DNA of 64,000 nt from Mucilaginibacter sp. OK268 (lineage in GTDB: Bacteria > Bacteroidota > Bacteroidia > Sphingobacteriales > Sphingobacteriaceae). How positions within the stretch are numbered: position 1 is the stretch's first letter; each line of letters begins with the position of its first letter. The notes below the pieces were generated by a model. The model searched no databases and was not told the origin of the DNA. It saw only the letters and a list, made by a program, of their open reading frames with translations. Below, piece by piece: positions 42,555 through 50,081 of this stretch. The stretch covers positions 930,001 to 994,000 of the forward strand of contig NZ_FNJV01000003.1 in NCBI RefSeq assembly GCF_900103125.1. The letters run 5' to 3'. The translations under genes were made by a program, and so were the position numbers.

Positions 42555-45500
42555 TTATAAGGTGATACCTAACCCGGCAATAATGGATTTACTGTTGGGG
42601 TAAGCCCCGTTATCGACACCTGAGGTAATAGCCGACTGTTCGTTACTGCTTACCTCCGGATCATACCCAGTATACTTGGTCCAGGTGGCCAGGTTTTGCG
42701 CGGTTATGTAGATCCTGATCTTTTTAATAGGTGATTTGGACACTACCGATGTTGGGATGGTATAACCCAAACTCAGGCTTTTTAAGCGCAGGTATGAGCC
42801 ATTTTCGATAAACCTGTCGGAAATGGTTGGCGCCGGATCCTGGAATGCGCTGTGCACATCGGTATTGGTGTTAGTTGGTGTCCAGCGGTTTAGTAAGGTA
42901 GTGGTGGCATTGGTATAGCCCGTGCCCAGTTCCAGTACGTTGCGCTGCTGGTTGTATATTTTGTTACCATATGAACCTTGCAGGAAGATACTCAGGTCGA
43001 TACCCTTATACGAGAAGGTATTGGTAAGGCCGCCTGTAAACTTAGGTTGTGCGTTGCCCAGGATCACCCTGTCTGCCGATTGCGTGATCTTACCATCGCC
43101 ATTGATATCTACATAAGCCTGACCACCCGGTGAGGTATTGGCTGCCGGGGTAAGCGCAGGGCCACCGGCCTGGATCAGTCCGTTGGTTTTGTAACCGATA
43201 AATGAACCGATAGGTTCCCCCACTTTTAAAATGGATGGCAGGGACGAATCAGGGATAAACTGGTTTACACCGTTACCACCCAAACTCAGTACTTTATTAC
43301 GGTTCACTGCAAACACCAGGCTGGTGTTCCATACAAAGGAACCGGTCAGGTTATGGGAATTCAGGCTTAGCTCAAAACCTTTATTTTGTACCGAACCCAC
43401 GTTTTCATACTGCTGCGGATTGGTGATAGCTGTATTGGTAATAATGGTAAGCCCGCTTGTAGCCGGTAATGGCAGATACAGCAGCAAATTGGTTGTTTTT
43501 TTATAGTAGATATCGGCAGTAAGCGTGATCCTGTCTTTCAGCAGGCCCAGGTCGAAGCCAAAATCATATTGGGTTGTTTTTTCCCAGGTAAGGTTGGGGT
43601 TAGCCAAACTGTTTGGTGCAAAACCAGCCACGGTAGTATTACCAAAGTTATAGCGGTAATAACCCAGTTGCGAGTACGACTGGTACGCGGGGATATCGCT
43701 GTTACCAGTTTGTCCGGCGCTCAACCTGAATTTAAGCTGACTGATCTGCTCTACATTTTTCAGGAAATTTTCGCTGGAAGCATTCCAGGCGATAGCCGCG
43801 GATGGGAACGAAGCCCATTGATGCCCCGGTGCAAATTTGGAAGAACCATCGGCGCGAAGGGTCAGTGTTAACAGGTATTTGCTGTCGAAGCCGTAGTTAA
43901 CACGGGCCAGGTATGATTTTAGCGCCCAGATATTGGAGGAGGAGGATGGCGCTATAGCAAAGCCACTACCCGAAATGGAAGTGATACTGCCCGAGCCCAG
44001 GTTGTTATACGTATCATAATCGCTTACAAAACCCGATGAACCAGTGATAGCACCTTCGGCTTTAAACTTTTGCTGGGTAAAGCCCGCCAGTACATTCAGG
44101 TTACTCCTGCCCAATTTCTTGGTATAGGTCAGCGTGTTTTCATTCAACCAGTTAAAGGAGTTCAGCGTACCTACTTCACCAATACCCGAATAGCCCTGGC
44201 CTTCATAAACGGTGGATGGCAAATAACGGTTTTGTTTATTGTCGATCAGATCCACACCAGCTAAAACACGTGCAGTCAGGTCTGGGGTGATCTTGTAGTC
44301 GCCGGAGATATTACCCAAAACCCTGCTGGTAGTAGTGGTATTGGTTTGGTTATACAACGTATTGATGGGGTTACCATAACTACCCTCAAATATATTCTTC
44401 ATAAAGAAGGATCCATCTGTATTATATATCGGGGTGGTCGGCGTCATCAATAATATCGCCGGTACAACACCTGCCGGCGCTACTTGCGCGCTGATACGAC
44501 TGCCGGTGATATAAGATGATATTTTAAGTTTATCATTGTAATCGTGTTCTATGTTCACACGGCCGGCATAGCGCTCAAAATTGGTATTTTGCAATATCCC
44601 ATCCTGCTTCATATAATTGCCCGAAAAAGCGATCCTGGTACGATCTGTACCCGAAAGGATAGACAGGTTATGATTTTGCGTATTTCCTTCCCGGAAAGCA
44701 GCATCTTGCCAGTCGGTATTTACATTATAAGGATTCAACTGGGCGGCAGTTTGCGGGCTTTTGCCCGAATTAGCCAGCGCATCATTACGCAAGGCGCCCC
44801 ATTGATCGGAGTTAAGCAATGGCAGGGTCTTGATCACATTTTGCCAGCCATAGCTGCCATCGTAATTGATGGATGATACACCCGATTTACCTTTTTTGGT
44901 AGTGATGATAATTACACCATTAGCCCCCCGTGTTCCGTATATGGCCGTGGCCGAAGCATCTTTCAGCACTTCGATATTTTCGATATCAGAGGTGCTAAGT
45001 GAGGCCAGTGGATTGATCTTAGGGCCATTGGTTACACCTGCATCGGTAAGGGAGTTGCTGTTGGAAGTGGGGAAACCATCAATAATATATAAGGGTTCGG
45101 CCACCGCGTTAATGGAGTTCACACCGCGGATCTGCACACTAACGCCAGCTCCCGGCTGCCCGGTGGCCTGGGTTACCTGTATGCCCGATATGGTACCCTG
45201 CAGGGCCCGGTCCAATGATGGAATGGGTTGTTTCAGTGCCAGTTGCGGCACGGAAGCTACCGATCCTGTAATATCCTTACGTTTTTGAGAGCCATAACCA
45301 ACAACTACTACCTGGTTCAGCTGACTTTGCGCGTCTTTCATCAGGATCTCGACGGGGCTGCCATCGGCAATGAACGACTTTGTTTCGTAACCTATAAAGG
45401 TGATAATAAGCTTATATGGAAACTTCTGACCGGTAACAAAACTAAACTTTCCTTCCACATCTGTAGAAACTACGTGGGTGGTGCCTTCAATACGTACTAC

Positions 45501-45644
45501 CGCGCCGGGCAACGGTTCTTTGGTGGAACCATCCAATACCCTGCCTACCAATTTTGAATTGATAATGGGCTGTGTTGATTGCTGCGCAAAAACAATAACG
45601 GGAAGCAATAAAGCTAATATGGGGATGAATAAAAGTTTTTTCAT
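42555..45644 (-). CDS. SusC-like TonB-dependent transporter of the sulfatase locus
   Basis: The 1029-residue protein has a signal peptide (cleavage near VIVFAQQ), a regulatory-like domain (SKLVGRVLDGSTKEPLPGAV), the plug signature NQVVVVGYGSQKRKDITGSV, PLYIIDGFPTS and EVLKDASATAIYGTRGANGV, and the beta-barrel ending SKSIIAGLGITL. It leads the leftward operon SusC-SusD-rhodanese-sulfatase-sulfatase-rhodanese/thioredoxin. No N-terminal STN domain is present, so control by sigma/FecR signalling is not expected. It should import a product or substrate of the sulfatases. Confidence 0.95.
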   Translation of the reverse strand: MKKLLFIPILALLLPVIVFAQQSTQPIINSKLVGRVLDGSTKEPLPGAVVRIEGTTHVVSTDVEGKFSFVTGQKFPYKLIITFIGYETKSFIADGSPVEILMKDAQSQLNQVVVVGYGSQKRKDITGSVASVPQLALKQPIPSLDRALQGTISGIQVTQATGQPGAGVSVQIRGVNSINAVAEPLYIIDGFPTSNSNSLTDAGVTNGPKINPLASLSTSDIENIEVLKDASATAIYGTRGANGVIIITTKKGKSGVSSINYDGSYGWQNVIKTLPLLNSDQWGALRNDALANSGKSPQTAAQLNPYNVNTDWQDAAFREGNTQNHNLSILSGTDRTRIAFSGNYMKQDGILQNTNFERYAGRVNIEHDYNDKLKISSYITGSRISAQVAPAGVVPAILLMTPTTPIYNTDGSFFMKNIFEGSYGNPINTLYNQTNTTTTSRVLGNISGDYKITPDLTARVLAGVDLIDNKQNRYLPSTVYEGQGYSGIGEVGTLNSFNWLNENTLTYTKKLGRSNLNVLAGFTQQKFKAEGAITGSSGFVSDYDTYNNLGSGSITSISGSGFAIAPSSSSNIWALKSYLARVNYGFDSKYLLTLTLRADGSSKFAPGHQWASFPSAAIAWNASSENFLKNVEQISQLKFRLSAGQTGNSDIPAYQSYSQLGYYRYNFGNTTVAGFAPNSLANPNLTWEKTTQYDFGFDLGLLKDRITLTADIYYKKTTNLLLYLPLPATSGLTIITNTAITNPQQYENVGSVQNKGFELSLNSHNLTGSFVWNTSLVFAVNRNKVLSLGGNGVNQFIPDSSLPSILKVGEPIGSFIGYKTNGLIQAGGPALTPAANTSPGGQAYVDINGDGKITQSADRVILGNAQPKFTGGLTNTFSYKGIDLSIFLQGSYGNKIYNQQRNVLELGTGYTNATTTLLNRWTPTNTNTDVHSAFQDPAPTISDRFIENGSYLRLKSLSLGYTIPTSVVSKSPIKKIRIYITAQNLATWTKYTGYDPEVSSNEQSAITSGVDNGAYPNSKSIIAGLGITL

Positions 45645-45707
45645 ATCGCCTGGTAGTTTAAGTTGGTGAATAAACTGGACGATATAGCGGCTTTTAGTAC
45701 AAGCCCG

Positions 45708-45725
45708 CTACCGGTGTACCGGTAG
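45708..45725. promoter_or_regulatory. ACCGGT-rich palindrome upstream of SusC
   Basis: Two 8-bp arms, CTACCGGT and ACCGGTAG, are separated by GT. The position, shortly before the SusC start on the minus strand, suits an operator or a 5'-UTR stem-loop. No second copy was noticed elsewhere in the window. Confidence 0.4.
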
Positions 45726-46009
45726 TAAAGGTCGGCGGCTATGGCCGTGACCAGGTGAACAAGCCGGGATTGAGGCAATAGAAAGCCCTGCCCAACTTTT
45801 GCAATATTTTGCATAAATTTGAATAGTTTAAAATGACACCATTGAAACAGGCTCAACGCCAATCGATCCCTGTTTCGTTGTTTTAATTCTGGAGGGGAAA
45901 AGCGAATGCTTTTCCCTTATTTATAGAGCCGGTTTTGTTATTATTTTTTCATATTAATTTGTTCTTTAATGTTTATCAATTCCCCCCTTCAACTATTCCA
46001 AGAGAGGCT

Positions 46010-46081
46010 GTCACCCTGAGCTCCGTCGAAGGGTAGAGCGCAGAGGCCCACCCACCATGCTTCGACGGAGCTCAGCATGAC
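46010..46081. repeat. GTCACCCTGAGCTCCGTCGAAGGGT palindromic repeat
   Basis: The left arm GTCACCCTGAGCTCCGTCGAAG and the right arm CTTCGACGGAGCTCAGCATGAC are complementary apart from one small bulge. This is a further REP-like family, with a single complete copy in this window; the fragment at 6830-6853 (GTCATCCTGAGGAACGAAGG) is related in its first ten bases. Confidence 0.85.
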
Positions 46082-46106
46082 ACCCCTTTGCAGGGGTATT
46101 CATTAT

Positions 46107-47255
46107 TTAATTCTTTACACATCTAAAACCCAGGTGCTCCATACCGCTGTCTTCGGTGGTTTTCATTCTCCGGGATACCCTGAAGCCCGAGCAATAGCTG
46201 TCGTTACACAAAAACGAGCCGCCTCTTACTACCCTTTTTATCGCGTAAGGCTCATCCGGATCATATGATTTTGACGGACCTTTAGGATTTTTAACACCTT
46301 CGGGTTTGTTGATGGTACTGTAATACCGGTAATCATACAAATCGGCGCACCACTCCCAAACGTTCCCGGCCACATCGTACAAACCATAGCCGTTTGGAGC
46401 AAATGAACTTACCGGCGCGGTATAATAAAATTGATCTCGCTGGGTGTTCCGGTACGGGAAATCGCCCTCCCATATATTGGCCTTTGGCTTACCATCGGTC
46501 ACTTTTTCGTTGCCCCATGGATATATATTATCCTTCAATCCTCCCCGGGCGGCATGTTCCCATTCCGCTTCGGTTGGCAAACGTTTACCGGCCCACTTGC
46601 AATAAGCTATCGCATCATCATAAGACACCTGCGTTACCGGGTAATGGCCTTTTCCCTTGATATCACTGCCCGGACCGTGCGGATGTTTCCAGCTTGCACC
46701 TTTTTTCCAGGTCCACCACTGGCTGTAATCGCTCAGGGATACCGGTTGTTTCGAAGGTACAAACACCAGCGAGGCAGCTACCAGCAAACTATCAGCGGGC
46801 TTTTCGGTACCTGGAGGCAGTTGTTTTTTAAGTACATTCCAATCCGGCTTTTGCTCGGCTGTGGTTATGTACCCGGTAGCTTTTACAAACTTTTCAAACT
46901 GCGCGTTGGTTACTTCGGTACGATCCATCCAAAAGCCATCAACAGTAACCTGGTGTTTCGGATATTCATCCTTTTCGGCCTGGCTGTTGTCCGCCCCCAT
47001 CCTAAAAGTGCCTGCCGGTATCCAAACCATACCATCGTGACTTGTATCGGGCCCCGCCATCACAGCCGCACCCGCTAAAGAGGTTGGCTTAAACCTGCTG
47101 GGAATGTTCGACTCACAGCATACCGCCTTTTTTTTCTGCGGAACAACGCTGGTTACAACAGCCGTCTTTGCTTTTTCTTTTTGCTTGCAAGCCGAAAAAA
47201 TCATCGGACCAGCAATCATGATCAACAGTACCGGGGAAATTTTTTTAAGATTCAT
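46107..47255 (-). CDS. Exported formylglycine-generating enzyme (SUMF1/FGE-type) lipoprotein
   Basis: The 382-residue protein has a lipobox MIFSACKQ (Cys ~23), then the FGE-sulfatase fold: MVWIPAGTFRMGADNSQAEK, DEYPKHQVTVDGFWMDRTEV, YPVTQVSYDDAIAYCKWAGK and RLPTEAEWEHAARGG. At the C-terminus, RGGSFLCNDSYCSGFRVSRR carries Cys350 and Cys355 with the spacing of the catalytic pair of human FGE (Cys336/Cys341), so an oxygen- and copper-dependent FGE activity is expected. FGE converts the Cys of CxPxR to formylglycine; four such sulfatases are encoded just downstream. Anchoring it outside the cytoplasm implies that modification occurs after export, which is less usual for bacteria. Confidence 0.88.
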   Translation of the reverse strand: MNLKKISPVLLIMIAGPMIFSACKQKEKAKTAVVTSVVPQKKKAVCCESNIPSRFKPTSLAGAAVMAGPDTSHDGMVWIPAGTFRMGADNSQAEKDEYPKHQVTVDGFWMDRTEVTNAQFEKFVKATGYITTAEQKPDWNVLKKQLPPGTEKPADSLLVAASLVFVPSKQPVSLSDYSQWWTWKKGASWKHPHGPGSDIKGKGHYPVTQVSYDDAIAYCKWAGKRLPTEAEWEHAARGGLKDNIYPWGNEKVTDGKPKANIWEGDFPYRNTQRDQFYYTAPVSSFAPNGYGLYDVAGNVWEWCADLYDYRYYSTINKPEGVKNPKGPSKSYDPDEPYAIKRVVRGGSFLCNDSYCSGFRVSRRMKTTEDSGMEHLGFRCVKN

Positions 47256-47264
47256 ATTTATATA

Positions 47265-47356
47265 GAGTCAAGAGCAAAGAATCAAGAGTCAAGATGAGAA
47301 ATTAACCTACAACAATCATTTTTGTCCTGATTCCCGATTCTTATATCTTGATTCTC
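47265..47356. repeat. AATCAAGAGTCAAGA-family inverted repeat
   Basis: Left arm elements (GAGTCAAGAGCAAAGAATC, then AAGAGTCAAGAT) face right arm elements (GATTCCCGATTCTTATATC, then TTGATTCTCTC) in the gap between the FGE and fatty-acid-hydroxylase genes. This is the same family as 535-624. It may separate or attenuate the two transcripts. Confidence 0.65.
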
Positions 47357-47357
47357 T

Positions 47358-48323
47358 CTAAGCTTTTACCGGCTGTAAGTTATATGTTTCTTCAGAAATT
47401 TCCTGCTCCACACTTTCTTGTTTTTCCGGACGATACAGTTGATGCTCCTGTAAAGGCACATCCTCTCTCACCATTTGGCCATCAGCAGCCAACTCGCTTC
47501 CCGGTACTTTCGATTTAAAAATAGGCCATAAAAGTTGTGCATACCATTGATCGCCTTCATAGTGCGATATACCATAGGCTTTTGGATATTGACGTGAAAT
47601 ATGTGCCGTTCCGAAGATCACATCCCATAAAAAGAACATGTTGCCAAAATTGCCTTTGTAATAGCCTACGCCATCATCTGTAGTAGCAGCATGGTGCGCA
47701 TGGTGTGTAGCCGGTGTTGATATGGTACGCTCCAAAACCCAGGCCAGCGGATGCAGCACTTTATACTGATAAAAAGGTTTATCCCATGGGATACTGGAAT
47801 GTGCCAGCGTGGTAATAGTACCTTTGATGCCTTTTACTATAATAGCGGGGATACCCAGGCCCAGGTAAACCAGCGCGGTAGTTAAATAGGTTTGCGAAAA
47901 AAACAAAGTATAGATCACATTTTGCCTGCTGGCCATTGCCATACCCATGTACGATGCCGAGTGGTGCGTACGGTGAAAACGCCATAACCATGGCACTTCA
48001 TGGTGCAAACGGTGGTACCAGTATTGGGTAAGGTCATCAGCCACCGCAATGATGATAAAGCCCCAGAAAAATGGCACCCAATCAAACACATCTTTAAAAC
48101 CTGGCAATATGGATGGTAAAACTTTCAGTCCATAATAGGCTACAACCGGTTTAACAACCAATTTGGGGATGGTAAAGCAGGCAATATCTACCCAACGCTC
48201 GTTTTTGTTCCAGCGTTTTTTATACAGGCCGAACGAAAACTCCAGCACCCCGAGTACCAGTACCAGAACGGAAAAACCATATCCGTTGAGGTTGTCAATT
48301 ACTTTTTTTATCAGTTCAATCAT
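47358..48323 (-). CDS. Sterol desaturase / fatty acid hydroxylase family membrane enzyme
   Basis: The 321-residue protein has about four hydrophobic segments and the eight-histidine di-iron motifs of the superfamily: HRLHH (104-108), HRTHH (117-121) and HHAHH (207-211), with further His residues such as in TLAHSSIP and FGTAHIS. These enzymes hydroxylate or desaturate lipids at the membrane using oxygen. The substrate here could be a fatty acid, sphingolipid or hopanoid-like lipid; none can be chosen from sequence. It follows two tiny membrane-protein genes by 11 bp and precedes the FGE gene by 102 bp. Confidence 0.88.
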   Translation of the reverse strand: MIELIKKVIDNLNGYGFSVLVLVLGVLEFSFGLYKKRWNKNERWVDIACFTIPKLVVKPVVAYYGLKVLPSILPGFKDVFDWVPFFWGFIIIAVADDLTQYWYHRLHHEVPWLWRFHRTHHSASYMGMAMASRQNVIYTLFFSQTYLTTALVYLGLGIPAIIVKGIKGTITTLAHSSIPWDKPFYQYKVLHPLAWVLERTISTPATHHAHHAATTDDGVGYYKGNFGNMFFLWDVIFGTAHISRQYPKAYGISHYEGDQWYAQLLWPIFKSKVPGSELAADGQMVREDVPLQEHQLYRPEKQESVEQEISEETYNLQPVKA

Positions 48324-48334
48324 GGTATTTACGT

Positions 48335-48517
48335 TTAAGGATTTTCAGATTTAGTTTTTTCGGTGGACTGAGCTGCTTTATGCTTTTTCTTTTCCCATGG
48401 ACGTTGCCCGGTAAAGTAAAAAGTGACAAACATGAGCACTAAAGGCAGTGCATACAGCAGTAGGCTCAGCAGGGCATTTTTAATGATGCGCGTTTTTTTA
48501 GCTTCTTCCAGTTTCAT
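48335..48517 (-). CDS. Small single-span membrane protein, 60 aa
   Basis: The product MKLEEAKKTRIIKNALLSLL begins with a basic amphipathic segment, has one membrane helix (LLSLLLYALPLVLMFVTFYF) and a Lys-rich tail (PWEKKKHKAAQSTEKTKSEN). Its ATG overlaps the stop of the upstream 57-residue frame (ATGA), and the hydroxylase gene starts 11 bp downstream. The coupling suggests equimolar production with the upstream peptide and a role with the membrane enzyme, for example as an accessory subunit. I do not recognise the family. Confidence 0.7.
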   Translation of the reverse strand: MKLEEAKKTRIIKNALLSLLLYALPLVLMFVTFYFTGQRPWEKKKHKAAQSTEKTKSENP

Positions 48518-48687
48518 GATGCGGTTGATTTAGTTGGTGTTGTGGATGCCGGGGCAGACTTATGGTTATCAGACAGTAGCTTTTGCGTGAGCCACAATCC
48601 GCCAAAAATGATAACAAAGGGAATCAGGGTGATGATCACCCCTACCAGTATCTTTTTTCCCAGCAAGGAAACGTCGTTGAGGGTCAT
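48514..48687 (-). CDS. Small single-span membrane protein, 57 aa
   Basis: The ATG at 48687 opens a 57-codon frame on the minus strand: MTLNDVSLLGKKILVGVIIT, then LIPFVIIFGGLWLTQKLL, and a polar Ser/Thr/Pro tail (APASTTPTKSTAS). It contains one membrane helix of about 20 residues preceded by a Lys pair. Its TGA stop overlaps the next ATG by 4 nt, a standard coupling signal. It is the first gene of a leftward group with the 60-residue membrane protein and the fatty-acid hydroxylase. The function is unknown. The overlap and clean membrane-protein composition support it as real despite its size. Confidence 0.7.
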   Translation of the reverse strand: MTLNDVSLLGKKILVGVIITLIPFVIIFGGLWLTQKLLSDNHKSAPASTTPTKSTAS

Positions 48688-49027
48688 AATAGTAGTATTT
48701 TTTATATATGGTAATTAAAAAGCAGGTATAAAAGAGCAAACTCAACTGTGCACAGATGGTCATGCCGTATATAAAATTGAATAAGAATAATTTTTAGAAA
48801 TCAGATCAATACCGGCAGGTAACGATCACAGAGAAAGAGGATCCCTTGATGCCCGGATCAACAGCAACAACAAAAACGACGGGAAAAAGCAGTTTGCATT
48901 TGATAAGCAGCAAAGCCGGGGCTGGTGGTTGGGTCGGGTTGCATTTTCTGGAGCTTTTAAAACTGTTTTACGTTGTATTTTTTTATCTCTCCGGCAAATG
49001 TATATAATTGCTTTTATAATTACTACT

Positions 49028-49041
49028 AATTCTATAGAATT
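49028..49041. promoter_or_regulatory. Perfect AATTCTATAGAATT palindrome
   Basis: This self-complementary 14-mer lies 26 bp upstream of a minus-strand TACATTTG box, at the usual place for an activator or repressor site. No regulator is encoded adjacent. The AT-rich background makes chance occurrence possible. Confidence 0.35.
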
Positions 49042-49194
49042 TATGTACAAAATATGCATTTTTATGAATTTCGTAGCGTTTCTGGCTTAAAATGGTAGAA
49101 AACTAAAGTTAGAGGCGTTTAAAATCGATGAAAATTGAGTATTTGTAAATAAGAATGATACTTTACAGAGTCGAAATGCATGGCGTATACCCGG

Positions 49195-49242
49195 CAAAGC
49201 AACTCTGTATAGCATAGAGATTGCTTCGTTCCTCGCAATGAC
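49195..49242. repeat. Truncated GTCATTGCGAG-family repeat
   Basis: The segment GAGATTGCTTCGTTCCTCGC followed by AATGAC matches the right arm of the family seen at 1073 and 35770, and GCAACTCTGTATAGCATAGAG forms an inner hairpin. The outer left arm is missing, so this copy is decayed. Confidence 0.7.
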
Positions 49243-49253
49243 GTGGTTTTTGA

Positions 49254-49583
49254 CTACGGTATCAACCCCACAACCGTATTAATGATCAAATTAAAAACAT
49301 CGCTTTTAAATTGGTCAACGGCAACTTCTGCCAGGCCGGCTTGTTTCAGGGCTATCATTTTTATCTCATCGGCTTGCCCCAGCACCAGGTCGCTGAAGTC
49401 ATCCTTGCTGATATCACCCTTGGCCAACTGTTTAGTCCAGGTTTTCAGGTCGTCTTTTAATTCATTCAGAATAGCCTGCCCGTCGGCTGTTGCCTGGGTG
49501 ACGAATTCCTTTAAAGTGTTTCCGGCCAGGTCCGCTATACCCTGTTTGAGCGTAGCCAATACGTTTTTAAAATTTATTGCCAT
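49254..49583 (-). CDS. Small all-helical protein, 109 aa, unknown
   Basis: The product (MAINFKNVLATLKQGIADLA at the start, then TLKEFVTQATADGQAILNEL and DDLKTWTKQLAKGDISKDDF) is amphipathic and helical, with a mildly hydrophobic C-terminus (VFNLIINTVVGLIP). No signal peptide or catalytic motif is visible. It follows a lipoprotein gene by 7 bp and is surely co-transcribed with it. The C-terminal hydrophobic stretch may let it associate with membrane. I do not recognise the family. Confidence 0.7.
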   Translation of the reverse strand: MAINFKNVLATLKQGIADLAGNTLKEFVTQATADGQAILNELKDDLKTWTKQLAKGDISKDDFSDLVLGQADEIKMIALKQAGLAEVAVDQFKSDVFNLIINTVVGLIP

Positions 49584-49590
49584 GATTCAA

Positions 49591-50028
49591 TTATTGGGTT
49601 ACCTGTGCGGGTTTTATTTTTTTACTTTCCAGTTCGGCTATCTGATCGAAAGAGTTGCTGATCTGTTTCTTTTTATCTACGATATAAGCCGCGTTACATT
49701 TACCATCTTTTTTCCATTTTACCAGGAAACCGCCAAATAAATGGCCTTCCGGATTGTTTAAGAGCGTCCACATTTGTGTGGTGATCTCATTATGTGGGCG
49801 GTGTTTATCGTATTCGATGGCTTTATCGATGTTAAGCTGTAACGCTTTTACTTCGCTTTCATGACTTGCGTAATTTTCGGTAGCTTTATCCATCAAATCA
49901 AGGGCATCTACTTTCAAAGAAGTAACCTGTGCGTATGCGGTTTGATCGAAGGTTGATATGGTTGGGCTGCAACCCAAAAGCAGGCAAAGCGGAAGTAATA
50001 GCGCGAGGTAAAGGCGTGTGATCTTCAT
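49591..50028 (-). CDS. Small lipoprotein, 145 aa, unknown
   Basis: The protein has a lipobox (LLLGCSPT, Cys20) and a helical mature part (SLKVDALDLMDKATENYASH, ESEVKALQLNIDKAIEYDKH), followed by GHLFGGFLVKWKKDGKCNAA and a C-terminal helix with SNSFDQIAELESKKIK. The heptad-like spacing suggests a helical hairpin. It is the first gene of a two-gene leftward operon and is divergent from the methyltransferase gene across only 53 bp. The role is unknown; envelope location is well supported. Confidence 0.72.
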   Translation of the reverse strand: MKITRLYLALLLPLCLLLGCSPTISTFDQTAYAQVTSLKVDALDLMDKATENYASHESEVKALQLNIDKAIEYDKHRPHNEITTQMWTLLNNPEGHLFGGFLVKWKKDGKCNAAYIVDKKKQISNSFDQIAELESKKIKPAQVTQ

Positions 50029-50081
50029 AGGTAATGTTTAAGTAAAAGTAAAAAGAGTTTTCGATATAATTAATAAAAACC

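Larger units (their letters stand above)
45645..46106. other. 462-bp gap upstream of the sulfatase-locus SusC
   Basis: The gap contains an 18-bp palindrome CTACCGGT-GT-ACCGGTAG at 45708-45725, about 65 bp upstream of the SusC start and possibly an operator or UTR hairpin; a GGCGGCTATGGCCG segment; an AT-rich stretch (45930-45985); and a GTCACCCTGAG repeat (46010-46081). I found no TAnnTTTG box on the minus strand and no gene. Confidence 0.6.
48688..49253. other. 566-bp AT-rich gap with candidate promoter and palindrome
   Basis: On the minus strand TACATTTG (48995-49002) fits TAnnTTTG, and 26 bp upstream lies the perfect 14-bp palindrome AATTCTATAGAATT (49028-49041). If this promoter drives the small-membrane-protein group, the leader is about 300 nt. 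The right end holds a partial GTCATTGCGAG repeat. A 77-codon minus frame (48826-49059) overlaps the promoter motif and has no coding character. Confidence 0.5.

Noticed and set aside
46431..47078. 215-codon plus-strand open frame
   Set aside because: It is antisense to the FGE gene, whose catalytic cysteines and fold motifs are clear; the antisense product has no coherent composition.
48826..49059. 77-codon minus-strand frame
   Set aside because: It runs across the TACATTTG box and the 14-bp palindrome, and its product has mixed, non-protein-like composition.
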